The notes beneath the pieces were generated by a model. That model ran no database searches, was not told where the DNA came from, and was given only the letters and a program-made list of their open reading frames with translations. A DNA stretch of 64,000 bases, from the NCBI GenBank assembly GCA_019022495.1, contig JAFEKR010000014.1, positions 620,001 to 684,000 of the forward strand, in the 5' to 3' direction. Positions 43,206 through 56,499 of the stretch are shown here, in pieces. The position numbers were made by a program, and so were the translations under genes. The stretch is from Epichloe hybrida. Taxonomy: Eukaryota > Ascomycota > Sordariomycetes > Hypocreales > Clavicipitaceae. The first letter of the stretch is position 1. Every line of letters begins with the position of its first letter.

Positions 43206-46200
43206 ATATATTCTTACTCTTTTAGATATAATAATACCTTAAGGAAAAACATAGTATTAAGAGTATGTATATTTCTAATATATATAGCTATTATAGAATA
43301 TATACTAATAGTTTATAGTTTATATAAATTCCTATTCTTAGGTTAATAAGAATAAAATTTTCGCTAGACACTAGTATATATATATAGGTTATATATATAG
43401 CTAGTGCTAATATAATGCTAGTAGTTTAATCTATATAATCCTTTATAAGGAATAGTAAGAAATACTATTTATTATAAAGCCCTTTAGGTAAGTATATATT
43501 AAGTCTATGTGTAATATATATACTAAACTAAGATTTAGTATATTAGGTTCTTATAACCTTATATATATTTTTATAGAATTCTTTAACTAGAAGGTATATA
43601 TTATATACTATCTATAAGATATATTTAGTATATATACTAACTTATATTATAGTGTAAAGAATAAGAATTTTACTATACACTAGGGGTAATAGTTTTATTA
43701 CTTTATATATATTATAACCTTTTCTATATATTTTAGAAGTGTTAACTCTATATAAGTAAAATACTTTAATATTAGAGATAAGAAAATAGGTATTAAACTA
43801 CCTAGTAGTAATAAGTATAAGGTATATCTTACTAATAATATCTATATACTAACTATATACTTATATCTTTTAGCGCACTCTAAGCCTTAATATTATAGAG
43901 AAAGTCCTTAGTAAGTTTATATATTAGGCTTATAGCTAATATATATTACTAATATAGTTCTAAGGACTTAATCTAATACTAATAGATATAAGTCCTAAGT
44001 GTAAGTAATATTAATATACTTAATATATATAAGGCTAATAATAGCGTAGTTTCTTACTAAGAGAAAGCTACCCTTACTAAGCAAAAGAATACTAAGAAAA
44101 GAAAGGCTATATAAGAGGCTACTAAGGCCTAAAAAGCTATTACTACTACTATAACCTTTACTACTACTAACCCTAATAATTAAATACCTCTTACTTTATA
44201 TATACTTTATATATAAGATTTTACTCTTTTTATTTCTATATAGTATAGTTTTAAAGAAAGTATATGCCTTATATATATCTATATATACCTAGCATATAAG
44301 GAATTACTCTTATTAGTTTTATATTATATATTTTTAAAGAGAAAAGATATATATATAGTATATATTCCTATACCTAAGAAAGGCTATATTAGTTAGTTTT
44401 TAATAGAAATAAACTTAAGTTTAGTGTATTTATATATATTATATATATGCGTGTGTTATATTATTATATATAGTATAAGCAAAATATTATAATATATAGA
44501 AGTGTAAATAATACTAAATGTTTATATATGCGCGGTATATGCGTAGTATATAGTATACACGCTTAAAGTTAGTTTAGTGCATTATATTTAGTTATAAAGC
44601 ACTAAAAAATTAAATTAATATATATATAATATATACTAAACTTTACCCTTTTATTCTCTTTATTATAATATATATATAAAGATAGTAGTCTAAGTAACTA
44701 ATTTTATTAATAACTCTATGCTTAAAGTAATAAACCCCTTTAAATTAGGCTATTATTATAGGCTAATTCTAATATCTTTAGAGTTACTTACCCTTTTACA
44801 AATTAATACTTATATATAAGGTATATTCACTGCATATACTATGCATATATAAATGCTAACTTACTCTTAGGTATAATATTATAATTAATAATAGTAGGAA
44901 AATATATAGTAAGAGCTTTTTAAATAATACTAGTGTAAGTGTTCTTATATAGGTAATATATATAGCTATTAATAAGTATATAAAACTAGATTTATCGCTA
45001 TATTTATTAGCATTATAAGGGGAGAGTATAGTTACCTAGTAAAGCAAATATTAAGCTTAAAGAGAAGGTTATAAGTAAAAAGTATAGACTATATATATAT
45101 AATATATATAGCATATACTTACGTTACTAATAGTGTAATTCACTACTAGGTATTATCTAATAGCTAGCGTAATATATAATATCTTTATAAGCCTAGGTAT
45201 ATTAGTCTATTATATACTATATATATATACTTATTAATTAGTTTGTAAATCCAGCCCTAAGATATCCTTACTATAGAAGTTTGCAAATAAACTTAAGCTT
45301 CTTATGTAAGTTATAAGTACATTATATATAAGCTATAACTAATAAGTAATATTTAATAGGGAATAAGATAGCGTATTTAAGCTTAAATATAGCTCTTTAT
45401 TTCACTAGGCTAGTAGTATTACTAGGAGATAAAATCCATAATTATTACATAAGGGTAATAATTATCTAGGCATATGTAATTAAAGTAAGAGTTTTATAGA
45501 GAATAGCTCTTAGCTTACTAATAACTAAGAGGTATAATACATAGGGAACGCATATCTAATATATATACTAAGGATATGTGTAAAACACTTTATTTTTTAT
45601 ATTATAAGAGAAAGCTTTTATATTATAAAAGCTAACTTTATAAAAGGTATAAAAGAGTACTAGATTATAAAAGGTAAAGAAAGATATATAGTATGCTATA
45701 TATTATACTAGTCTTACCTTAATCTAAGACCTATTTAAAACTAGCTTTTATGCGTTCCTATGCCTTATCTCTCTTTTATTAAATCTCCTTTATATTATTA
45801 GTATACTATTATAGCTATTATAATTATATATATACTATCTTTAACTTCTTACTTTTCTCCTTTAAAGCCTTAATCTCTAGTTTAGCTTAATATATCTTAA
45901 TTTGCTTTTTAAGCTACTTTTTCTATTTTCTTAGATATTATATATTTATATTAGCTAAGCCACTTATATTACTACTATATGTAGCTAATTGTTATTACTT
46001 ATAAGATTAAGTATTATTATTACCTATATAGCTTTAATTATTATTATTACCTATATTAAAGTTAAAGTTAAAGTTAAAGTTATCCTAGAAGAGTTAGTAT
46101 ATAATATTAATATAAGACTAATATAAACTTACTATAACCTCCTCCTTAACTATTAGTATGCGTAAGTAAGAGACTATTAGCGTGCGTAAGTAAAAGCTAA

Positions 46201-47706
46201 TAAAAATAATATTACTATTACTCTAATTATTTATTCCCTTACTATCTTCTATATAAGGTTTATATTATTAGAGTTACTCTTATTCTTATTATAAAGGTAT
46301 AAGTTAAATTAGAATTAGTGTTAGAAAAGGGCTTAAGCTTTATAGTATATACTACGCATTAGGCAGGGTACTTAGGGAATATATAGTAAATTTATTTTTA
46401 CTAGGTATAGGCAAATTATAGGGGTTCTAAGAGTTCTAAGGAAGACTAGTATCTTATTCCCTTCTAAGAGCTTATCTTTAGTTTATTTTATCCTTCCTAA
46501 TAAGTGCATTACTTATGTGACTCTTATAAGAAATATCTCTCTAGGTGTATTAAACACCCTTATTACTACTAATTTATGCCTTAAGGTATTTCTTAACTAT
46601 TACTCTCTTAAGACTAAGATATAATTAGCATATACATAGCAAAAGGAATATTAGAGTTATACCTAAGAATTATTACTAAAAGAGATACTTATATTCTAGT
46701 AAAGATATAATCTTTCTAATAACCACTTTCCTCTATATTAGTATTCTTTACTATATATATCCTTTATTTAGGTTTTACTTTAGACATAGCTAGCACTAGT
46801 CTAGCTATTATCTAAGGGGTAAGCTTAGTATTAAACCACTTCTTATAATTTAGATATACTTTATATAAGCATCTAATATGCTCTTTATATTTCTCTTAAG
46901 ATAATATATTTAGAAGAGGCATAATGAATTTCTTATTAGGTGTATCTTAGCTAGACTTTTACTAATTATGCTTAATGTAAACATAGTAAAAGATTAATAA
47001 ATACTCTAAATATTCCTACTATATAAAACTTAGATACTACTTATATAAGTAGTCTCTAAGACTTATTTATTATTAGTATATATATAACCTTAGGGATACT
47101 TATATATATCTCTTACTTACTTAGTATTTATATTATAAGTAATAGCCTAGATTACACCTATTATATTAGCGTGCATATGTTTAATATAATGCTATCTTAT
47201 AACACTCTTACTAATTATACTAAGCTACTTAAATAAAGCAGAAAATATCTATTATAAATTAATTATAACACATATATATATAAAGTCTATTATTCACATA
47301 TACCTCTTTATAGCTTTAAGCTATTAACTAAGTTATAATAATATACGTATATATTTCTTGCACTAAGGCATATTATTAGCTTTATGTATTAAAAGGAATA
47401 GCATATATATACTTAACTTCTCTTTATTATATAAGGAATATATAAGAATATTTACTATTCCCTTAATCTATTAGAAAGAGAGGTTAATTTAAAGGCATTA
47501 TACTCTTATAAAAGCTTTTGCTTATTCCTATAGGTATAAAATAATAAAGTAATTATCTAGTCCCTATATATAGATATAGCAAATCCACTGTTTATCTAGG
47601 TCCTAAAGTTAATTAAAGTGCTATTCACGCATAGCGCCTATATCTAGTTAGCATATTACAAACATACTCCTAGTATAAACTTACCTATAAGCTATAACCT
47701 TACTAG
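43206..47706. other. Largest part of host sequence X: very A+T-rich, unidentified
   Basis: 4.5 kb of TATA-rich sequence without an intact frame. A plus-strand piece near 44,050-44,160 is Lys-rich and coding-like, and a minus-strand piece near 45,830-45,960 reads like a Lys/Leu coiled coil. Neither is enough to name a family. A hexamer array (AAAGTT)n lies at about 46,056-46,083. The flanks join 35849 on the left and 47986 on the right. It may be an older, fully decayed transposon. Confidence 0.45.
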
Positions 47707-47711
47707 GTATT

Positions 47712-47980
47712 TGTCAGGAGCGCAGAGGTCAAAGATAGGATGTTTATCGAAGCAGGTCTTCGGAGAACCTTTAGGCTATGCGAATAATAAAGAGGCTAGC
47801 TAGCTATAAGATAGCCATGTGCTTATAAAGCGGGGTATTTATTAAAGATAGCGCATATTATTAGTGCTAGGTTAGAGATTAAAACCTTCACGCACCTGCC
47901 CCTAGCTAGCATCTATCTAGCAGCGACTGCGATAGTCTTAGCTATCACTTCGTTCTTAACCTTTTAGGCAAGCCGTGACA
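47712..47980 (+). mobile_element. Solo LTR of the Gypsy-1 family
   Basis: 269 bp from TGTCAGGAGCG to CCGTGACA, with a perfect 5-bp TSD GTATT (47707-47711 and 47981-47985). It is the least mutated LTR of this family in the window (keeps GGTCTTCGGAGAACC), so it gives the best view of the original ends TGTCA...TGACA. Confidence 0.94.
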
Positions 47981-48012
47981 GTATTATAGAAGCTAGGCTT
48001 AAAGTATTAAGC

Positions 48013-48616
48013 TGTCAGAACCTGAAGGTGTGCAGGTAAGCCATTGAACCAAAAGATTCACTAATGCTAGCTCTCGCTCGCATCACACCTTACAATTAAT
48101 TATTAAGCCACGCGCGCGCACCTAATAATTATCCCTTCCCTTATAAGGCTTACCCTAAGCTAAGGGCCTTACTAGCTAGCAGCTAGTAACGTGCGTAACC
48201 TTAGCTTAGATTAGGCCTAGTTATCTATAGCCTCTAAGATAATTAACTAATTATAAACCCCTAAGGCCTAGTATACATAGTAGCTAGGCCTATATATTAC
48301 CTAGTGCACGTGACCTTATGCAAGTGTGTGCCTATACATACCCTATAAGCCTAATATAAGCACCTAGCCTAGTAATTTAAACCTAGACTTATTAGGTTAA
48401 TCTAGCTATAGGAATTAAACCTAGGACTTAGCGTATACCTTACTTATAAGGATTTAAACCTAGGACTAGCACACTAGAAGACCTATAAGAGCTAGTATTA
48501 ATATTAAAACCTAAAGGTATGTAAGTAAGCTATTAAACCAAAAGATTTACTAATGCTAGCTCTCGCTTGCATCGCACCTTACAATTGATTATCAAGCCAC
48601 GCGCGCACACCTGACA
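48013..48616 (-). mobile_element. TRIM-like miniature LTR element, copy 1 (604 bp)
   Basis: Two 115-bp direct terminal repeats (48013-48127 and 48502-48616) with ends TGTCAGAACC...CACCTGACA, an internal part of 374 bp without coding capacity, and a perfect 5-bp TSD TAAGC (48008-48012 and 48617-48621). On the minus strand a purine run GGGAAGGGATAAT lies just before the left repeat, as a polypurine tract would. The internal part carries two GGTTTAAATCC-like boxes on the minus strand, similar to a pol III B box. Both terminal repeats keep CGCGCGC runs. Confidence 0.88.
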
Positions 48617-48621
48617 TAAGC

Positions 48622-49279
48622 CCTATACCTTATCCTTATAATTAAGGGCTAGATAAATTTGCCTTAGGGAATCTATCTTATAACATTCTAGGAATAAGGA
48701 AAGTATAGGACTTAAATATAGCCTCCCTATGTAATAATTAGTTAAGACTATAAGCTAGACATTATATAGTGGTTATATACGTATAAGTTATTAATAATAA
48801 TAGATTATAATATTATTTAATAGCTAAAGATAATACCTCTTTAATGTCCTATGGAATGCTTTTTAGAGGTAGGGGTATGTAAGCATGTGTTTTACGTATA
48901 GTAAGCATAAGAAAAGGGAACCTTTTTATATTAAAAGGAATAAAAAAGTTATATTTAACCTTATATTTTTAGGTCTTAAGGTTCGCTCACTTTATGTAAT
49001 AAAAGACTGCATTTTATTAGCATATTCTTACTATATGCACGGTATATATATAGACTACACTGCTTTTGCTTTAACTAGGAAATATCCTAAAAAGAGTAGC
49101 GCTCTTTACTATTAGTCTCCTTAGGACTAGTACTATAAGTTACCATATGTTTAAGATATATGACATTTAAAGAATGCCTATTAACTTAATATTTTATATA
49201 TAATCTAGTATTAAGGCCTTAGGGACACCTAATAAAAAACTCCTATATAAAATTAGTATAGGAGCCTTATATATAAAGC
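48622..49279. other. Host sequence X, right end
   Basis: A+T-rich. The 76-codon frame at 48885-49115 has no family features and lies in RIP-altered DNA. No gene is called. Confidence 0.5.
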
Positions 49280-49284
49280 CTATT

Positions 49285-49501
49285 TGTTATAGACTAGCCC
49301 CTAGGCGACTGCGATAGGGCGTTAATATAGTATTAAGAGACTTAAGGAGAAAGGAGAAAGGGTAAGAGGCTATCCCTAGTAGTGCCCCTTATACCCCCTT
49401 AGCTACTTATATAAGCTTTCTTTCCTTACCCTAATTACTTTTACTACTTCTCTCTTTAACTACTATATAAATAATGCTTAGGTAAAGCCTAAGCCCTTAT
49501 A
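49285..49501 (-). repeat. 3' LTR of Gypsy-2
   Basis: 217 bp, equal in length to the solo LTR at 41616-41832 and inverted relative to it. The flanks (CTATT and TATAC) do not match, as expected for one LTR of a full element rather than a solo LTR. Confidence 0.85.
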
Positions 49502-49519
49502 TATACCCTTACTTACCTA

Positions 49520-52500
49520 TTATTAATAAACTCCCCTTTATATTAACCCCTAGTAATATGCGTAACACCTATATTATATATGCCCTTAGTTATTAAAATA
49601 AAAACTACCCTTACTAATAGCTATCTATAAAGTATCTAATAGGCACTTGCCTTACTACCTTATTATCTATTATAGTAACCCCCTTACTTCTAGGTGTTAT
49701 TTTATAATACGTATAATACATTTACCTTACTAATAGGTTATTTATCATAAATAATTACCTTACCCTTACCTATTATATATAACATATTTGCCTTACTAAT
49801 AGGTTATTTATTATAAATAATTGCCTTACCCTTACTTATTTATAGTATACCTAATATAAGTATAACTTTTACTATAAATATCTTACTTTAGCTTATACTT
49901 ATCTTACTTTCCCCTTTATATAATACTATCCCTCTATTATTATAATCCTATTATACTTTCCTTATTATTCTATTAGTTCTCTCTTTCTAAATAATTATTT
50001 CCTTTACTAAAATACCTTAACACTAAACTAATACCCTTACTTCTATAGCTCTAGTAGCTATAGAAGTAACTACTCTTACTATACTAATATCCTATTTTAT
50101 TAGTAAGTACCTTATAAAAGGAAACTTTAATAATAAATAGTATACTATACTTAATTTAGTCTAGTGTCCTTATAGTCCTTATATTAAATAAGCTTTTACT
50201 ACTAGTATCCTAAACTATTATTTACCCTAAAGTAAGGAGTTATATTCTCCTTATTAGTAGTATTATATTACCTATATATAGTATACTAGGCTTTTATTTG
50301 CTAACCTATAACTTTAATATACCCTTAAGGATCTTAAGGCTAAAATTACTATAGGTATATATATTATTAAACCTAGAGTCCCTAAGACTATAACTACTAA
50401 GAAAAAGATACTTATCTTATTATAAAAATACTACTATCTTATTAGTTACTAAAATGCTTTTCTTAGCTAGGTATAATTTAACCTAGCTTTTATACGCTTA
50501 GCTTTTAGGGTATCTCTAGCTATAGATACCCTTATAATAAATATAACTAGCCTTAATATTATCCCCTTTATTAGCACTAGCCCTTTAGCTAGTTATAGTA
50601 TAGTATAATCTATATAATAAGTTACTAGTATTTTATTCTAATAGAACTAATAGGTTATTAGTAACCTAAATACTATATATAAAGAAATATATAAATAGTT
50701 TACTACCTTTATCTAAGTGCTTACTTCTTATTATTATAGTAAAAACTAATACTATTATTAAATTACTAAGTTAAGTAATAACTTTCCTTTTTATTATTAC
50801 TAGTAGCTTACTTATCTTCTCTTTAAGTTAAAGTTAGCTAGTTTTTCTCTTAAATATACCCCTAGAAACCCTAGAGCTAGCTAATCCCTAGCTAGAAATA
50901 ATATTTCTTATCTTACTAAAACTACTATTCTTACTTACTATCCCCCCCCTTATACTTTAGTTATACCTTTACTTATATATACTTTATATACTAACCTTAC
51001 TTATACTATCTAAAACCTAGGTTATATCCCTAGTAAATAACTCTTTATACTATAACTATTACTAAGTAAATATACTATAGCTATATTAGTAAAGCACTAA
51101 CTTTAAATAAAGGTAATATATACTTATATAAACTCTTTTATTAATTTAAATAAAGACTTAGAGAATAATTATTCTCTTTAAGTAATAGTAGTAAACTATA
51201 ATATATTAGTATCTTAGATATATATAGGAGTCTTTATAGGTAAATAAGTTTTCTAAAATTAACTTAGTTTATTATTATATTATATATTTCCTTATTTTAC
51301 CTTAAACTTATTAAAGGCTTATATTTATACTATATTCTCTAATAGTTCCTATATAGACTATATATAGCTTACTTACTTAATAAGTATATTATATCTCTTA
51401 CCCTAGCCTAAGGCATTTTAAGCTACTAGGATTTACTTAACCTAATATTCCTTAATAAGTTTATTATTACCCTTTACTAGGACTTATTCTAGTTCTAGAT
51501 AAAAGTCCTAGAGCTTTTAACTAGGGAGAGAGTCCTTTATAGTATATTTAATAAGGTTTATATAAAATACTAGGTAAATACCTCTTAGGATATTAAGCTA
51601 TACTATAAGTAATATTAGGACTTTTATAACTATATACTTTACTATTACCTAATTAAGTTCCTATAAGGGGTAGTTAGTTTTAATATTTTTAAGTAAAAGC
51701 TATATATTATCTCTTACTTAAAACTATTTTACTAGCTAATATAAAGTAAATATAATATCTTACTGCCTTTATTATATATAGGCTATTATAGCTTATACTA
51801 GATAAGTACCCTCCTAGAGGTACTTAAGGAACTATATTACTTACCCCTTTAGTGTTATTATAAAAGTAAATATATTTAGTAATAATAAACTAGCTTTAGA
51901 TTATAGCTATATAGTAGCTTATTTAGGCTAACTTCTATTATAGAAAATAGCCTATTATTAATTATAAGCTAGTAAGTAGCTAGATATTCTAGCTAGTTAA
52001 ACTATAAGAAAGAGACTATAATATATAGTATTACCTATACCTCTTAGTTTACTTACTTAGTATTACTATTAGTCTATAGGTAATATAATATAAAAAGTAA
52101 CTAATTAATCCTAACTAAGGAGTATAATATTATCTAAAACTTTCCTAACTAATTTAAATTATAATCTATAATAATTAATTAAGGAAACCCCTTAAACTAT
52201 TACTAAACTATTTTAAACCTCTTTATATATTCCTTAGCTTCTATAAATATTATAGCCTTAAGCTAAATAAATTTAGAGAGTTAATCTATAATAACTATTA
52301 GGTATTATAGTTTTTCTAGGGATAGTGCTAGTAAGTTTATTATAAAGTTAATAGAGATCTATAACTAAAACTAGTTAGGGATAGGTAAAGGCTTTAGTAA
52401 GCCTTAGTAATATTAATAGCTCTTATAACTACTATAGTAATAATAGTTATAAATAAACCTAGTAATATCTTATAATATCCTATCCTAGTAAAATTACTAT

Positions 52501-54403
52501 TATAAGATTTAGAATATAGTATTATAGCCTAGGTGCCTTACTACTAGTAAATTATAGTATTACTATATTAGGGTTATTATAAGAGTGTTAGAACCTAAAG
52601 GTGTGCAGGTAAGCCATTGAACCAAAAGATTTACTAATGCTAGCTCTCGCTCATATCGCACCTTATAATTAATTATTAAGCCACGCGCGCGTACCTAATA
52701 ATTATCCCTTCCCTTATAAGGCTTACCCTAAGCTAAGGGCCTTACTAGCTAGCGGCTAGTAATATGCGTAACCTTAGCTTAGATTAGGCTTAGTTATCTA
52801 TGGCCTCTAAGATAATTAACTAATTATAAACCCCTAAGGCCTAGTATGCATAGTAGCTAGGCCTATATATTACCTAATGCACGTAACCTTATGCAAGTAT
52901 GCGCCTATACCTACCCTATAAGCTTAATATAAGCACCTAGCCTAGTAATTTAAACCTAGACCTATTAGGTTAATCTAGCTATAGGAATTAAACCTAGGAC
53001 CTAGCGTATACCTTACCTATAAGGATTTAAACCTAGGACTAGTATACTAGAAGACCTATGAGAGCTAGTATTAATATTAGAACCTAAAGGTGTGTAGGTA
53101 AGCTATTAAACCAAAAGATTTACCAATGCTAGCTCTCGCTTGCATCGCACCTTACAATTGATTATCAAGCCGCGCGCGCGCACCTGACAAAGAGGCTCCT
53201 AAGCTAGGACTTAGGTATAGCCCCTAAACTAAAGCACCTTATAAGCGCTTATAAAATAATTTACTACTTACTCCCTTATAAGTACCTTAATAGGAAACCT
53301 CTAGGCCCTTTCTTAAATAGCCCTTAATTAAATACTATATATAGGGTTAGAGATAATAGCCTAGTCCTATAAGGTCTAAAGGTATTTAGTAGTAAAAAGA
53401 ACCTTACTAGCTAGTAGTAATACTATATTACTATTATCTTACTATTTATCTAGTGTTAGTAAGAGTTATATAATAGTAATAGGTTATAGGATATATCCTA
53501 TTCTAGAGGTAGTCCCTTCCTAGTCTTATTCCCTTTAGAAAAGAGCATTAAGCTATTATACTTATATACTAGGTTTATACTAAAGATAGAAATTAAATAG
53601 TATAAGTATATTTACTTATTAAGCCTATTGCTTTAATATTAACTAAGGAGTTATAAAATACTTTAGGTTCTTATAGTCTATATAAATTATAAATAAACTA
53701 GAAACGCCCTATAGCTTAGCTAATTATACCTTAAGGTATAAGATAATAGCTAATAATTCCTTATTATAAATTATATAGTTCTTTTATAAGGATATAAGGC
53801 TAGTAAAGTAGTAAGTAACTAGGTATATAACGCTATCCTAGCCTTATTAGGAAAGGCATTCTCTAATAGCTATTCCTAAATAATTAGCTTTTATTACTAT
53901 AGGGAAATCTAGATCCTATTATACTAGTACTAGGATATAATAAAGGTGTCTTTTAACCTATTAAAGGTATTATTCTCTTTAGGCCCCTATTAAAAAGGGA
54001 TATTTCTCTTAGTTAATTATATTAGCAGTGCTACTAGTTCTAAAAAGTTACTAATAAAGTTATAGTAAAAGTTAGCAAACCCTAGGAAGCTATAAACCCC
54101 CTAAAGTTTTATTAGGGTTACTTATTTCCTAATAGCTATAACCTTTACTAGATTTAGATAAATAAAATAACTTACTATAATAATATATCCTAGGTATTAA
54201 ACCTCCTTTACTATAAATATAAACTTATTAAGGTCTAAGTATAACCCTATAGCCCTTAGGTAGCCTAATATTACCTAGACCTTAGCTATATAGTCTTTCC
54301 TTAATCCCCCTAAGTAAATTAAGTATTATCTAAGTACGCTATAATAAAATCCCCTAACACATCCCCTAAGGACTTATTAATATAATATTAGAATATTATT
54401 AGT
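49520..54403 (-). pseudogene. pol relic of Gypsy-2: RNase H and integrase
   Basis: On the minus strand at about 54,150-53,560 the frame gives GVYSFLGFANFYYNFISNF (W/Q codons lost), then YIIYNKELLAIILYLKV and YIDYKNLKYFITPQ, the gypsy RT-to-RNase H connection. The integrase core follows on the minus strand at about 52,330-51,900, ending in a decayed version of the STAYHPQTDGQ motif. The reading frame is cut by many RIP stops and by a TRIM insertion. No gag or chromodomain was assigned. Confidence 0.75.
52586..53189 (-). mobile_element. TRIM-like miniature LTR element, copy 2 (604 bp)
   Basis: Same length and structure as copy 1, with a different perfect TSD AAGAG (52581-52585 and 53190-53194). 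It lies inside Gypsy-2. Differences from copy 1 are mostly transitions. Confidence 0.9.
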
Positions 54404-56499
54404 GCGCTAGCCAGAGTATTGCACTAAAACGTGTAGTGTAGTGTAGTATTTGTAGTGTAGTTTAGTAACTACACTACAAACTACACTACACTAACTATAA
54501 AAAAAAAAAAAACTATAATATATTACACTACAAATTTTTTTTCCTAAACTACACTAATTACAAACACTACAAATGTAGTATTAGACTTTTTATTAGTTAT
54601 TAGTATTTATAAGGTTAAAAGAAAGCTTGTTATATAAAAGCTTTTATTATTACCTATTTTATTAAATTAGTTATAGAATTTATAATATTATATTATTTTT
54701 ATAATTTTATTATAACTAAGTAAGGTTATATATAATATTATACTTTTTTAATAATACTATTTAACTTAATACTTTATATTCTTTACGCTAGTTAGCTAAC
54801 TATGTATCTGTTCCTAGTACTCCATCCGCTTAGTTAAGAGGGAAAACCCTTTACTAGGAAGAAAAACCCCCTTGCGTCTATAAACAGGCTAGCGCTAACC
54901 CTCTCCTAGGTCTATGCCATATTAGGTGTAATTAATTATAGGTATTTAGTGCTAGCTTACGCTAGCCTTATCCTAAAGAAAATAAAAAAGAAAAGAAAAA
55001 AGGTATAGTAATAGTCCTAACTAGCTCCCTTTAGTGCTAGTCTAGTCTTACTCTAACCTAGCTTTGTATCTCTTACTTTGCCCTAGGGCGTAGTAAATTT
55101 AGATTTATAATAATAATTCACTTTTTATTTACTTTACTTCTAACTCTTCTAGTGCCTTACTTTTTAGCTAAATCTAACCTAGCACTAGTCTAAATATCTT
55201 ATAAAGTCTAAGCATATAGTTTTATTTAATTATAGTAAGGGGTAGGTAATTTAGGCCTAGTAACTAGGCGGTTTTACTCCTAGATTAGTTACACGCTATC
55301 TATATATTTACTTATCTTATACTTTATTTTCTAGCTAATATTATAGTTAGTCCCCCCCCCTTTCTCTCTCTTAAGTATAAAAGAGAGCTTCTCCCCCCTT
55401 AAGGTTTTAACCTTTTTCCTTTTCTTATAATAAATTTCCTATAGGTTCTTTTCCTTCCTATCCCTTTTAGGAGCTATTTAAGGCTTCTCTAGTCTAGTGC
55501 TAGTTTAAATACTAATGTTTTATATAAAAAAACGCGTTATAATATTACTAAGCTCTATAAGTACCTTATTTTTAGTGCTATTCTAGCTTTAATTTACCTA
55601 GGAACTTATAACCTTAGATAAGTATTTAAGGAAGTCCCTAACCTAGAAGTAATTAGATTAGGTAAAGGCAAAAGGCCTAGAAGTAAGTCCCCTTTACCTT
55701 TATTTTGCCCTATTTCTAGGTCTAACCTAGGGTAGCTAAGTAAGCTATAAGAGATCTAGTGTGTGTCCTATAAGATATAATCTATTAAAAATAAGGGCTA
55801 TTAGTGCTATAATATTATTAGTAAGTTAGTTTATTTCTAGTCTAAGGGCAAGGCTAATCTATATATAAAGGGGTAATATCTAACGCCTATTTTAATTATT
55901 AGGTCTGTAATTATATATATATTAAGGTAATATTAACTCCTATACCTATTCTAAGCTTACTCTAGTGCTAATTTACTTATAGCTAAATATCACTAGCTAG
56001 TAAGGGGAATATTAGTAGTTAGTTAAGACCTAGGCTAGTATAGTTACTAGAAGTAATATAAGTAGTTTTACTCTAGCTTAGTAATAGCTTTATTCTATAG
56101 CTAACTTTAATTATCTAGGCCTTAGAGAACTATATAGCTTAGGTTAAGAAACTCTATGCTAAAAACCACGCTAAGAAGAAATAAGGTATTACTATAGTAA
56201 GCCTAGACTTAGCTAGGTCTAGGTTTACGAAGAAATAATATAATAAGGTTATCTTTTAGCTCTAGTAGCTTAATGCCTAAGTGGTAAAGACAAACTAGCT
56301 CCTAGCCACTAGCCTATTAGCTAAGGGTAAGAGTAAGGTAATAAAGAATATAATCCTTATTTCTAAGGAGGAATAAGGCTAATTCTAGATTAGTAAAGGG
56401 GTAGTAGCAGGCTAGTATAAAATAATACCTATAGCTTTTTAACTTAAAATTAATCTAATAACTATTCTAAACCTATAGTCTTCTTATTATAGTGTGATT

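Noticed and set aside
48013..48127. tRNA gene in the CG-rich repeat
   Set aside because: The segment has tRNA-like pieces (GGTTCAAT on the minus strand) but no cloverleaf could be drawn. It is the terminal repeat of the TRIM-like element.
48885..49115. 76-codon frame as a gene
   Set aside because: Low-complexity translation in RIP-altered DNA, no domain, no intron or promoter evidence.
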